From positions 61,691,567 to 61,755,566 of the forward strand of contig CM057227.1 of NCBI GenBank assembly GCA_029891385.1: DNA of 64,000 nt, in the 5' to 3' direction. The position numbers and the translations under genes were made by a program. Positions 1 to 11,640 of the stretch are shown here, piece after piece. This DNA comes from Erythroxylum novogranatense (Eukaryota > Streptophyta > Magnoliopsida > Malpighiales > Erythroxylaceae). The number at the start of each line of letters is the position of its first letter. Position 1 is the stretch's first letter. The notes below the pieces were generated by a model. The model was not told the DNA's origin. It made no database searches and saw only the letters and a program-made list of their open reading frames with translations.

Positions 1-16
1 GTATTAAAGGTGTCAA
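1..16 (-). mobile_element. Athila-like LTR I, outer fragment cut by solo LTR E
   Basis: These bases are the far side of the LTR that solo LTR E interrupts. The last five bases (gtcaa, 12-16) are repeated right after E at 4,625-4,629, so they are the target-site duplication. Rejoined with 4,625 onward and read on the minus strand, the junction reads as a GGGATTGAC string typical of the end of Athila/Tat LTRs. The rest lies outside the window. Confidence 0.55.
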
Positions 17-967
17 TGTTGGGACCCGATCCGGGAACTGAATCCCAACCGAAAAACGGAATGGAAAGATGAAAAATCGAAAAGCGAGAAATCGCTAATC
101 GGAATACAAATCGCATCATCGGAACGAAATGAATACTCGGAAAAATTGTGCATCAGAAATACGAATAACAAAGTGGAGAAACTCGAAAAGCAGAATTCCG
201 AATCGAATGCGAATCGAAATAATCAAACTGAAACAAACACCGACATCTGTTTCACACATGAAGCATAGCAAATTCATCGCGTTGGAAACCTTACGACATT
301 TCAAATCCGGTATAAATTTTTTTTTCCTCTTATTCATTCCTTTTCTCTTTAATCAATCTCATTCAAATCATAACCATTCCATACAATTCCCTTTTTGGAA
401 ACTCATCCTCACCAATTTCAATTCACTTAATTCATCTTAATCATTTCTTATACAATCATATAAATCCTCAAACTCATTTCTTTAAACTCATTTTACCGAA
501 ATTTTGGCAGCATAACAGCTGTATTTTGACAGCCCAAAAATTTAAAAACCAAAGAAATGCACTTCTAATACATAATCCAATAGCACAAGGCAACATCGGA
601 CCTCCCATCCAGCATCCAAACACCAGCAGAAACACAATCTTAGTTCTAAACACTTCATCATTCCAATCCATAATACATCTCAACTTAATTATCCACAATT
701 CAATCACAAGTCATTCATATACATTCCAATTGCCATTTATATCCATCTCAATTCAAATTTACGTACAAAATCTATTCCACAATCATACATAACTCATAAT
801 TGAAATACATCATTAATTTACATAATGACTTTTCAAGCCATAAACAAAAGCAATACATAATCCATAAACCTTTTTCACAACTTCAAAACTAAACTCCAAC
901 ATTACACATAAAACAAAGCATACAAAAACTATCGATTTGACATCATACTCGTCTTTCATTCGATCTC

Positions 968-1917
968 CTGCGTGAAAACACAAGCGATGGGGATGAAAGG
1001 GGTGAGCTTCGAAGCTCGTGGATAATACATTTATAAACCGAACAATAAGCGGAAAAATCTTTTATTTTCAAACTTTTCAAACATTTCCCATTTAAGAATT
1101 TCTCCAAAACTCATTTTCAAACTTTTCAATTTCATCAACACTTTCTAAGATTTTTCTCAAAATTTTCATTTGTTTCAAAACATTTATATCCAGCCAGAAT
1201 TTCATGCTTGAAAATTTTACTTTCGCTTCTCAAAATCTCAAACCTTTTCAAAACATGCACAGCCTTAAACATGAATGCATCACTTCATAGTGTATCACAT
1301 CATAATCAAATTAAAAACACATAACACATCATAATTGGTTTGGTTCGGTCTAACAGACGTCGCACATTCCCAAGATAATGGCTCACATGCGGCGTGAATG
1401 CAGGGGAGTCCGAGATCAGAACTCCTATGCCTATTGCAGGCAGCCGGGCGAAGGCTTAAACAGGTAGAGACAGCACTGACTCACAAAAGGACCTGACCAA
1501 ATCCACTTAACATATAACAAAAACGGAACTTAGATTGCCCGAAGGCACTTTTTGAAAATCTTGATTTTTTTACCTTTTTCATCTCATAACATCAAATTGT
1601 GTCATAAATGACACAAGCATATATCCACATAATTGCACATAATCAATCTAATGCAATTCACTTAAATCACATATCAATATATGCACTAATTCTTTAAATC
1701 ATTCAAATCATAAATCACATAATTTGAAAACCATGAAATTCATAAGTCTTGTATTTTCTAAAACTCATTTTACTCCTTTGAAATCATAATTTCAAACATT
1801 TACATCCTTTTTCAAACATTTTTATCCATAATAATTTATCAAAATCAAATTTTGATTTCTTTAATTTTCAAAATTTCACATTTAGCTTATAATTCAATAA
1901 ATAAATATACTACCCAC
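968..1917 (-). other. Intron-like segment and hairpin in LTR E
   Basis: On the minus strand a donor-like ATGAG|GTGGGTAG (GT at 1,917-1,916) is followed 950 bp later by a pyrimidine-rich stretch ending CACGCAG|GAG (AG at 969-968). The hairpin GAGCT-TCGA-AGCTC (1,004-1,017) sits just upstream of the acceptor-like site, preceded by TTTATAAA (1,030-1,037). The same order recurs in LTRs A, B, C, F and G. It may be an intron, or the TATA box and hairpin may mark the core promoter; the sequence alone does not decide. Confidence 0.45.
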
Positions 1918-3639
1918 CTCATATCCATGCTAGCATCTTGTCCAATGCTTCAATTTGACCTTTTCTCCTTTCTTCCTTCCAATTGAAAATTCCCTAAATC
2001 AATTTCATCCAAAATTTAATCTCATAAATAACTTAATCCTTCAATTTGATGCTTAAGTCATCAATTCTTACTAATTCCAAGATAGTTACATCACTAATTT
2101 CAAAAATCCCCCAAATTACAAATTGAACCTAAACCAATCCAATCAAATTCAATATCATAATTAACTTAATTTCTCAAATTGAACTTAGGAAATATCAATT
2201 CCTCTCATATTCAAGCTATTTCAATCTCCAATTTTGAAAATCCCCAATTTTCAAAATTGGCCTAAACCAATTTCCACAAATTCAATATCATAAAACATAA
2301 TTTCTTCAAAATTGATTCCATATTTCATCAATTCATGCTATTATTGATGATTCTACATCATTAATTCACAAAATTTGGGAAAATCTCCAAATTCCAAATT
2401 AAGCCTAAACCCCCAATTTACAATTTTTCAAATTAAACTTCACCTAAAGCATAAACATCAAAATTAACTTAGGATATCTCAAATTCATCACTAATTCAAG
2501 CCATCTAAAGCAACAATTTCAAAAACCCCCAAATTTCACTATTCATCATCTTCTTCACTAAGCTTTCTCTCTCTAGAATCTTCCATAACCAAAATTAAAC
2601 ATAACCATAGTCTAATCTCTTCAAATAATCATAGATAAGCTAAATCCATAACCATTCCAAGCCAAATCAATCATCAAACTCATCAAAATTTCAAAATCAC
2701 AAAAACCTCTCTCTTACCTTCTCTCTCTTGATTTTCGAATTTCTTGGAAGCCATGGAACTTTCACCTTCTTTCATCCTCTTTCCCCCTTGAAAACAAACA
2801 AAAAGCCTTGAGAATCATGGAGAAAAAATCGCAACTTCCACCTTCCTTCTTCACTTCCATAACCGATTCCTTCCCTTCTCTCTTTTCCAACGTTTCTTCT
2901 TCTTTCTTCTTTGAATTTTCATGAACTTTCTGGTGTTTTCTAGGAGTAAAAACGACAGCCTCATATGATTTTTGCCATGTCACTTAAAATGGGGCACAAA
3001 TGACCCTTATGCCCTCACTTGTTTGCTTATTTCCAAAATTACCCCTGCAGGAATTTGAAAAACTGATACCTTGCGTCCTGATTTCAAGCATCTAAACGAA
3101 CTAATTTGGACAAACTTTCTACTTGAAAATTGTTCCTCTAGATCATACAAATCCAACTCCACCGACGGCGCTCAATTTGGATCTAAAACGAAGAAGTTAT
3201 AGCCGAAATACTATCAGACCTTCACAAAATCCGGGACTGAACATTACGCGAATTTAATTCCAAAAATTAACAATCTTAGGGATGAAATTAAATTTCGATC
3301 CCTTCACAAGAGTTGTATGCCTATGTCCTAACTTTATTTTCCCTCAAGAATCACCTCAATCGGAGTTGTATAACTCCTGAAAATCGCAAAATACTGAATC
3401 ATGTTCAGAAAATTATCCAACTTATAACCTATAACCCATCTCTTACTTTGGTTCAATCAATCTCTTTCATTTAATCTCCTAAAAATCATAATTCTTCATA
3501 AAAATGAACGTAATTGTCTTAGGAATCCAACGCTTCAAGAATCAAATCAATCGGATGTCAGACAAAGGATTTATAAGCAAAAGATTACAAAAGGGTCGGA
3601 GTTCAAACCAAGTTACAAGACTTCAAATACATACTTATA

Positions 3640-4330
3640 CCTGAATTTTCCAAAAATCATATCTCTTAATCCCGAACTCGGAATTTGACGAATTTGGTGT
3701 CAATAAAAAGATCAAAGGAAGCTATACAACTTCCCTGAAGAACTCAAAATTAAATTAGGTCTCGAAAGAGGTTGAAAACTCATTCAAAGATTCTATCCAA
3801 AATAGCTTTTCCTAAACAACTTCCAATTTTTAATCGCTCATAACTCCTAGCCCCGATATCGAAAAATTATAAACTTTATGGCGTCGGAAAGATCGACATA
3901 CAAGCTACAACTTTCAGTAATACCACTTACTCCAATTCAGACTAAATCCATACGACGAGTAGCCTCGAAGCATAGAATACACAAATCTATACTTAATAAC
4001 ATTTTCAAAACAAAGCATATCGTCAGAAATTCATATCTCTCAATCCCGACATCGAAAAATAGCAAACTTTATGTCCACGAAAAGCTCTTGACAGAGGCTA
4101 CAAGTTTCATGTAGATTATTTTCTCAAATTTTGCCTCAATTAAAAAGTCAACTTTTTTTCTCAAAGTCAAACTTCAAACGAACTTTGACTGATCATAACT
4201 CTCACTCCCGATATCGAAAAATATCAAACTTTATGTCTACAAAAAGCTCTTAACATAAACTACAAGTTTCTAGAAGATCGTTTTCTCAAATTTTGACTCA
4301 AATAAAAAGTCAACTCTCAAGTCAACCATT
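3640..4330 (-). repeat. Degenerate tandem repeats in LTR E
   Basis: A core close to CGATATCGAAAAAT recurs at 3,854, 4,048 and 4,209, each time followed by an aaactttatg-like string and then by a tacaagttt-like or related stretch. Spacing is about 160-195 bp. A weaker copy lies near 3,670. Related blocks occur in LTRs G and N, so this is a shared LTR module rather than a local satellite. Confidence 0.6.
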
Positions 4331-4624
4331 TAATCACTATTTATCCCCAAAGTCAAACTTTCTAAATTCTTCAAATTTTCACACTTTTTTCTTTTCAATT
4401 CTTGCTATTTAACTTCATTTCAATCAACTCATCCACTTTCTTCTCATAATCTATACAAGTTCACTCAAATATTAAAGTCCTCAAAATTAAACAATTATTT
4501 TCTCATAATTTTTTTTTCTTAATTTCCTCAAATTTCCTTAAATTCATAAATTGTCTCACCAATTTCTTTCTCATTTAAAATCATTTTAATATTCTAATTT
4601 TCACCAGAAATTCGGGGTCCAACA

Positions 4625-5864
4625 GTCAATCCCACGAGGAAGGAGAGTAATCTAATCTTAAAATCTAAGTCTATAAAAACTATAAAAAAAATAAAAGATG
4701 CAACATAAATTAATTACGGGAATTGAGTTCAACCAATCAAATCAAAAACTAAACATAAGAGCATTAACAAGTGAGCAATATGCAATCACAATAGAAATCA
4801 ACCTAAGGAATTTACCAATTTAGGAGAAAGAGGATTTTACTTATCATTAACGCTAACCTAGCCAAATATGTGTCAATGGAGTGTTGATTTTATTCTATCC
4901 TAAAAATGATTTCTCTCTCTTGAGTTATAACCATTAAACCCTAAATTATAAACCCTAATCAGATTACGGAATTTGCAATCTCTCAATTTACAAACTATCC
5001 AAAACCCTAATTACTATAATAAACTATCAAAACATCACAAGGGATCTCTCTCCACATAATTACCAATATGATTTGACATGGTTTCTATTAAATCACCTAA
5101 CTCTCATTTATTCGATTTAATCATTTTTCATTTAGTTCAACCTCTTAGTTTATTACCCATTATGCAATAATACAATAAATTCACGATCTTCATCCAATAA
5201 ACACAATCGACTAAATTATCATTAAATTAAAACGAAATCCTAAAGGAGAGTTTAGAACATCATCAATATTCCAAATCCTATCATCATACTATCCATCTCA
5301 ATTCTATTCATAACAAAATCAAAGCGAAAAGGAAACATTGACATATAATAAATGACGGAAGGCAGCCACATCGAGAAACCTCTTGATTCTAGAAGCACGT
5401 CAAGTCAGCTTCATCCTCGTCTTCCTTCTTCTTCTCTCTCTCTCAGTATTCTCTTTTTAGGGTTTCAAGTGTGGCTGATGGAAAAAAACTCTTTTGTGCC
5501 CCTCTTAATATTCTTTAAATAGTCTTTCATGTTTTAGGTAACACTAGAGTCTTTCTAGGGTCTGAAAGGCCCAAAAAGTCCTTTGAAATGTGAAGTTCTT
5601 AAACAATTCTACATTTTCCCGATCTAGGCCACAATCATGGCCCACATTTGAGCCTTCTGTCATGACCTTGAAACACTAGTAAACACATCAAGATAAAAAT
5701 CATAATATTTAAACTCAAACGCTTGAACAAACCCATAAAACACTTAAAACACAAATAATTAACAGCTGACACAATTCTAACCTACATACATACTAAATGA
5801 TCCAATTGAATTCTAAACACAAATCAAACTATGACCTAAAACACGATGCAATTTACACTTATCA
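4625..5864 (-). mobile_element. Athila-like LTR I, main fragment
   Basis: On the minus strand this begins TGATAAGTGTAAATTGC at 5,864, a start typical of Athila LTRs, and runs to the E insertion at 4,624. It is an inverted homologue of the plus-strand LTR J: strings such as GGTTAGAATTGTG and GGTTTAATGRTTATAA occur in both in the same order. A leader rich in AGAAGAAGG (rc of 5,410-5,450) precedes the coding-poor body. There is no ORF. The aaaccctaa strings near 4,935-4,960 are part of this LTR, not telomeric sequence. Confidence 0.6.
5619..5670 (-). repeat. Palindrome-type units in LTR I
   Basis: Two short units, acaatcatggccc and tctgtcatgacc, lie here. They match the units of the array in the homologous LTR J (6,212-6,326), in opposite orientation. 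Confidence 0.45.
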
Positions 5865-5969
5865 GACCTATTATTACTTATGTGTATGTTTTGTTGTTTA
5901 TGTTTAGTTTGTTGTGTTTTTCTTGTTTTGTCATTGCTGAGGACAAGAAAAAGTTTTAAAGTGTTGAGG
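5865..5969 (+). other. 3' tail of a plus-strand Athila-like element with PPT-like end
   Basis: This short AT-rich stretch contains gaggacaagaaaaagtttt, the kind of string that precedes the polypurine tract in Athila/Tat elements, and then a weak purine run ending gttgagg next to the LTR J start. No coding sequence remains. The boundary could be at about 5,962 or 5,970. Confidence 0.4.
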
Positions 5970-7092
5970 TGTTGAGAGTGGTAGAAATGTTTAAGTGGGT
6001 AGTTTAGTATGTGCTTAGTTATTAAATTGAATAATTAGTGTATGTTTAGGTTAGAATTGTGATATTTAGTTAGACATTTATTTTATGAGTGTTTTATGAG
6101 TTAGAGTATTCCATTGTGTATTTGAGGTGCCTCGTTGTGTTTGTTAGTGTTTTAGGTCAAATATAAAAGAACAGAGGAGATTCAGAGGAAGCTTGGGGCA
6201 AAAACTAGGGTCTTGATCTTGGCCTATGAGTCATGATTGTGACAGAAGCCTAGTAAAGGTTCCATGATCATGGCCTCATCTACCACAATCGTGACAAAGG
6301 CAAAATTTTATGACACGATTGGGGCCTACATGGCAGAAGATGCCAATAACCTTCTAGACTTAAGTTTTCAAGGGAATTTTTGGGGCATGAGAAAACCCCA
6401 ACGTTTACCCTAAATGAAAAATACTATATAAAGAAAGAGAAATGACCTAGAAACTAGCTCCAACCTTTGCCACATTGAGAAAGATCTAAGGAGAGAGGAA
6501 GAAGAAGATAGAAAGAGGAGAAAGGAAGAGAAGGAGGAGGAGGCTACTGTGTAACCATCTTCTCATTCAATTCAAACCCTTCCTAATGACTTCGTTTCAT
6601 CTTTATTGTTCTTTCTTTTGAATGCATAAGATGGATTTGTTAGTGATGGATTTAGGTAATGATGTTCTAAAATTTTTTAGGGATTTGTTATTGAATCAAT
6701 GTTAATATGATTTCTATTGATGTTAATACATTGGGTGTTGTAATTAATTGTTATATTTATATGCTTCAGTAATAAATCGAGAGAGTGAATAGATAGCAAA
6801 AGGATTACATTGGCTAGTGAGATTTAACCAATCCAATAAATCATGAAAATAATGAAATCAAAAAATTTCTCTAAGAGAGATCTCATGCGAGGGCCCAGTT
6901 GTCTATTAAAGGGCTTAAGATCTTATTGTAATTTTTGGTTTTTTCTGTTAACTAAAAGATTGCAAATTTCATAATTTAATTGAGGGTTATGATTTATGGT
7001 TTAATGATTATAATTCGAGAGAGAGCAATCCTGATATGTGCTTAAATGATAATGAATTTAATCAATAACACTTTGTAATATAGCTAGGAAAG
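5970..7092 (+). mobile_element. Athila-like LTR J (plus strand, 3'-truncated)
   Basis: Starts TGTTGAGAGTGG after a PPT-like stretch and is the inverted homologue of LTR I. It carries a purine-rich leader (about 6,470-6,545) and the GAGGGTTATGATTTATGG block (about 6,984-7,002) shared with I. Homology to I fades near 7,090, where another LTR-like start (K) appears, so J is probably truncated there. No ORF. Confidence 0.5.
6212..6326 (+). repeat. Array of CCATGATCATGG-type palindromes in LTR J
   Basis: Four related units occur within 115 bp: tcatgattgtgac, ccatgatcatggcc, cacaatcgtgac and gacacgattggggcc. The second contains the perfect 12-bp palindrome CCATGATCATGG. The same palindrome recurs in LTR H at about 55,566. 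Confidence 0.55.
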
Positions 7093-8900
7093 TGTTTAAG
7101 ATGCTCACTTTGACTCATATGTGGTTTTAGGCACAATTTGGAAGCGAAAGAGTTGAAGTGAGTCAAAAGCACTACATTTGAGCCATTTTTTGAATAATCG
7201 TATCCACATGTCTTCATGGAACAAGAATGAGAAAGATTAGAGAAAATAAAGACAAGGAAATGAAAGCACAAAGGAGAAGAACCAACAGTGTTGGAAAGTC
7301 ACTCACTTACAGTTGGAGAGTCACTCACTCATGACATCCATGCAAGGTATTAATTTAATAGATAGTAAAATTATGGAATATGATGGATGAAAGACAGGTA
7401 TCTTATCCAATTAAGTTGGAGAATAAAATAAAAAGATGGTTATCAAGAGGACAAAGCTTGGATAGGTGTTGGCTAGTAAAAACAATAGTGGACAAAGCTT
7501 GGATAGCTGCCAAGTTTAAGGTACCAAATTCATTTTGTATGTGATGTGAGTGGAGGGTTAGTATAAAGAATGAAAAGGTAAAGAAGGCCACTACATTTGG
7601 AGTAGAAAACTACACTGGGAGTAATGGTAAGGCTGGAACTCAGGATTACATTCAAGCTAGCTGTCCAGTGTTAAAGGTATAAAGCCAAGGTGATTATAAT
7701 GGATAACATAAATCGAAGAGAAGAAAGCTACTACACATGGAGTGGACAATCATGCTCACAACCGCAGAAACGAACAAGAAGAATAAAGAGTGGAGGACTC
7801 TCAACCATGCCAAATTATTGGAAAACCATGAGTTTTAACTAACGATTGTATAATATGCATGCATGGACGTGATTTATTCTTCACAACCATGTATTTTATG
7901 TCACACTCATAACACACCAACTGATAGGTGTGAAACTTGCTACCTCACCTATCTTTTCTTAACCTAGTTTCTAATACAAATCAAGGGGTGTGTGACATAA
8001 AGTTTATGAAAGAAGAGGTATGTTTTTGGCTGGGGAAAAAGGAAAAGAGCTCTCGAGAGAATAAAGAACAGAGGGCGGTAAAGCTCTCTCATATAGGGAG
8101 ACTCATAGAGGGTTAGCATTCCCACCACAGATTCAAAAATGACATCGACACTAACAACCCAATTAAGTATATTTCTCCTTGTATTTGTTTTTTCCTTTCT
8201 CCCTTTGAAATTAATTATGTTATTTGATGTGTATAGATTTGGGTGTTAAAAAAAGATGCCTTTAATGCATTCGTTGGATCATTTTATTACAAACTCATTG
8301 GTAGAATATTCAATGTAGTTCGTGACTGTTATGTTGAAATTCATTTGTAGTAACTAATGGTTTGTAATTATTAGGGATAACATAATCTAAGGTAAATAAT
8401 CCGAGGTTTTGTGATTATTACTTAGATTGATCTATTTTTCTCATTCGTAAGGTGGATATCAAATTAAATCTAGAGAGTGGCTCCTAGGTTATCCGATAGC
8501 TAAAGATAATTAACAAGTTATTCTTAATTAACTATGACCTAAGGAAAAACTAGGATTAACAGAGTTTATTGTTAATCTATGACCGATAGTTCAAATAGAT
8601 ATGTGAAGAAAACAATTTAATGAAATATGTTTAATTGGGTGTATGCAGAGATTGAGCCGAAGAACCAAGTCCTTAATGAATTCACCACTTTCATCATTTT
8701 TGCATGTTTTCTTTAATTTGCTTTTATTAGTTTAGTTTCATTTTATTTTCTTGTTCGATAAACGAAAATCCCCTAAACCTAAATACCAATTAATTTCATT
8801 TTAAAAGCTAATCGAACACTCTCCGTGGGATCGATCTAGACTCACCACTACTATAGTTGTAAGTCTAGTTTTTTTTATGTTATGTTACAATGTGCTAACA
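7093..8900 (+). mobile_element. Putative Athila/Tat-type LTR K
   Basis: The right end is well supported: tctccgtgggatcgatc followed by gtgctaaca, then a PBS-like string, is the usual end of an Athila/Tat LTR. The left end is less sure; tgtttaagatg at 7,093 is chosen because homology to LTR I stops there and the ends would then be TGTT...AACA. The body holds a purine-rich stretch (8,030-8,075) with the palindrome CTCTCGAGAG. Short ORFs at 7,062-7,271 and 7,403-7,591 are not credible genes. Confidence 0.4.
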
Positions 8901-8902
8901 GT

Positions 8903-8921
8903 TTTGGCATCGTTATTGAGT
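8903..8921 (+). other. Degenerate primer-binding site of K
   Basis: ttttggcatcgttattgag follows the LTR end by two bases. It looks like a decayed form of the TGGCGCCGTTG-type PBS used by Athila elements. Confidence 0.4.
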
Positions 8922-9052
8922 AGTACTGTGTTTAGCTTTTCTTCTTCATTTTAATAGTTGTTTTGTATATATTTTTTAAATTAATTTATGTCACTTATTT
9001 CTTAATCTTTTCACTTTTTTTGTGTTTATTGTGTTAAAAAAACTATTTGGAA

Positions 9053-9157
9053 ATGGACGGAGGTAATTTCTTTTAGAACTCTTATTCTCAATCCTATAAC
9101 CAAGGTTGGACTGATTAAACCAATTTCAGTTATGGATGGGATAATCAACAGAATTAC
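9053..9157 (+). pseudogene. Broken Athila-like gag fragment (K)
   Basis: Starting from an ATG at 9,053 the frame reads MDGGNFF, a stop, NSYSQSYNQGWTD, a stop, then TNFSYGWDNQQNYW. Aromatic and Asn/Gln-rich strings of this kind (YN.GW, NF.YGW) are typical of a segment of Athila gag proteins. Two stops lie within 35 codons, and the sequence is cut at about 9,158 by an F-type LTR. A homologous fragment on the other strand lies at 12,540-12,690. Confidence 0.5.
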
Positions 9158-9865
9158 TGGTTGGCCCCTGAAATTTTTCTTATTATTTTTATTGAGTTAT
9201 GCATGACTTAAATAAATTTTGAGGTCCTGATAGATTAATTTTTTGAGTTAATTATTATGTAAATGTTAGTAGAATTTTATTATATAGGTTGGTTGAATTA
9301 AATTAGTATGAGTGTATTATATGAAAGGCAGTTTTGGTAGTTCGCCATAAGGTATAAAGGAAGGGCAAAATGGACATTTTAGACTCATTAAGGGTATAAG
9401 TGGAAAAAAAAATGTTTGTCTTACAATTGAAGAAATGAAAAACGTGAGTGAGAGCGGAGAAGAAAGAAAATATGAACAAAAGAGGAGAAAGGAGAGAAAA
9501 AAAGAGAAAACAAGCTAGGGTTCATCTTTTCTAAGCTTTCTAGAGAGATTTAAGGTTGATCAAGAAGAGAAAAAGAAAGAGGGAGAGAAGATCTTTCTTT
9601 AAAGCTAAGAAACCCATCATTTGATGAAGATTCAAGCTAAGGTCTTACTTAATCTTTTGGATTTTTAGAAAGGTTTTAGTGCTTAAAGTTTAGGAAATAC
9701 ATAGGTTTAAGTATTCTATAATCAATTTTAGTGAATGTGCTTTATAGGTCTCCAATTTGTAACCCTATTAAATGGAAAATTTTTCCATTGATGAAGGAAA
9801 TCAAGAAAGGAAAAAGGAGCAAGAGGAGAGGCATCTTTGAGGAAGTATAAGCAAGGAAATTCAAG

Positions 9866-10520
9866 GTAGGTTACATGTTTATAATTGAGTTAATGAGCCA
9901 TGATTATGTTTTCAAAAGCAAGAGAATTAAATGATTTCAATTGTTTTATAAATGTTGCATGATTGCTATTTGAATGATGTAAGAAATCTTTATACTTTTG
10001 GTATATGAATTTTGTTAATGAATTGCGAAACATTTTATGCTATGCCTTGAAAAATGTCATGGCATTTTGTATAAATGAAAAAAATGAAAGTATAAGCATA
10101 TGATGAAATGATTTGATCATGAATATGTACTTTTGTATAGGTAAGAGAGGAACTATTTCATTTGTCATGTGCATGTTGACAAGATCCTTCTCCCAACTGC
10201 CCACTTGTGACATAAGAACTCAAAAAATGAACTCATTTTGTTCATGGTGCAAACTTTGGTTTTTCCATTTCATTCCATGGAATCCTCAAGCCATTTACGC
10301 TTTGTTGGTTAAATGTATATACTATATTTATGTGATGATGTTTTAATTATGAGTTTTGAGCTAGAATTGTGAATTTGGTTGAGAATTTGAGAACTATGCA
10401 TTTCATGAATTTAATATGATTTTTTATGACAAATGAACATTTCAATGATTTTGCTTATTCTTCGTTATAAACTATTACCCACAATCTTTTAAGCTCACCC
10501 CCATTTCTCCTCATCTCTAG
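9866..10520 (+). other. Intron-like segment in LTR F2
   Basis: Donor-like TTCAAG|GTAGGTTAC is followed 655 bp later by a pyrimidine-rich acceptor-like CATCTCTAG|GTGATGAG. The hairpin seen in other copies is decayed here (acaatcttttaagctc). The upstream GGTAAG site is mutated to GCTAAG near 9,634. Confidence 0.35.
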
Positions 10521-11420
10521 GTGATGAGCAAGAGATCGAGTGATCAAGAGTCAAGGCATCGCTCCGAACTTCCATATTTTTGTATTTTAGGCTTGTTTAT
10601 GAAAAACACAAAGTTTCAGCTATTTTTTTAATTACTCATTCATGTAAAGTTTGTATATTTTTGGGTTATGATGTAATATGGTTGGGCATGCCCATTAGAG
10701 CTTTGTAAAACTATTTTCCTTTGAGGTTAATGAAACATGAGTTTGTGTATGGATGAGATTAAGTTCAAATGAGGTATACTTGAGGAAGTTATCGATTTGA
10801 GATGATAGATCATTGAATATGAATTGTTGTTATATATAACTGAGATGTGCTATGGAAAAAAAAGATAGGAAATTGTGAAAAATGAGAATTAGTTGTAAGT
10901 AATGAATTAAATGAGTAGAGATTAGAGAGTATGAGGGACTAATATTGGTAGTTGAATTGTTATGAAATGATGTTACATTAGAGGGAGTAAATTTGTATTG
11001 CATTTTCAAGTCTTTCATAAGGGTAAAATTTGTGTTCTGACTTCAGGGGAAAAAGTTTATTTATCTACGATAAATTTGACAAAGTTGCTTCTTAGAAGTT
11101 ATGGCTTATCTTTCTAGCTTTCCAACAATATAAAATACGAAAGTTTTGGACATCGGAGTTGAGAGATATGTTCTTTATAAATTAGTAATGTTGCACTGGA
11201 TGTATACGGGATAGCTATAGTGAATAATGAAAATTAGTTATACGTGATGAATCATTTAAGTTGAGATTTAAGAGTTTAATGAAATAAACTTGGTAGTTGA
11301 GTTGATATGAAGTGATATTAAACTTGGTAGTTCAATTTGGGAAGAGTATGAGTGAATGTGATGTTAGAATGGATGTAGGAACCATTGAGAATGTTTTGGA
11401 AGGGCTTATGTTTCACCTAT

Positions 11421-11584
11421 TTCCATTAGACAAACTTTAGGTCTGTTAAACGGACCTTCTAGGGTTTAAAAATGTTCCCAACCCATTTCGTGTCCATTAA
11501 TGGATCTTCACGGATCTAGAAGACACCTTAAAGCCCGTGTATGTCCATTAGGTGGCGGTGTATGTCCATTTAACAGACATACAC
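11421..11584 (+). repeat. GTCCGTTAAACGGAC-type palindrome array in LTR F2
   Basis: Degenerate units are present: ggtctgttaaacggacc, gtgtccattaatggatc, tatgtccattaggtgg and tatgtccatttaacagacat. They are spaced 30-50 bp apart and match the arrays in both LTRs of F. Confidence 0.65.
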
Positions 11585-11640
11585 TATGCATATGCATATA
11601 AAAAATAATGTGAAAACAAAAAGAAAATACATTTACTTCC

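Larger units (their letters stand above)
17..4624 (-). mobile_element. Solo LTR E (about 4.6 kb)
   Basis: The segment starts TGTTGGGACC, ends GGTCCAACA and is flanked by the 5-bp direct repeat gtcaa (12-16 and 4,625-4,629). No PBS, PPT or internal domain is present, so it is a solo LTR left by LTR-LTR recombination. Orientation is minus, judged by the same order of internal landmarks as in element A. On the minus strand a purine-rich leader (about 2,990-2,760) precedes a donor-like GGTAAG at 2,717, a second donor-like GTGGGTAG at 1,917, a TATAAA-type box at 1,030-1,037, a GAGCT/AGCTC hairpin at 1,004-1,017 and an acceptor-like CAG at 968-970. The U3 part (3,640-4,330) holds degenerate tandem repeats. 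No ORF of note. It is unusually long for a solo LTR but within the range of Tekay LTRs. Confidence 0.85.
9158..11640 (+). mobile_element. F-type LTR F2, truncated
   Basis: The start (tggttggcccctgaaattt) and the following ttgaggtcctgatagattaattt match the F LTRs in order. Other shared landmarks are a purine-rich leader (9,430-9,520), TTCAAG|GTAGGTTACATG at 9,866, TATAAAC at 10,466, CTCTAG|GTGATGAGCAAG at 10,520 and a GTCTGTTAAACGGAC array (11,421-11,584). The F LTR 3' end (GATCCAACA type) is absent; similarity ends near 11,600-11,640 where an Athila-like fragment starts. No coding sequence. Confidence 0.65.

Noticed and set aside
129..440. 103-codon plus-strand ORF at the left edge
   Set aside because: Antisense within solo LTR E, no motif, overlapped by an ORF on the other strand.
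4930..4965. Telomere-like aaaccctaa strings
   Set aside because: Only two or three separated copies within an LTR; no tandem array.
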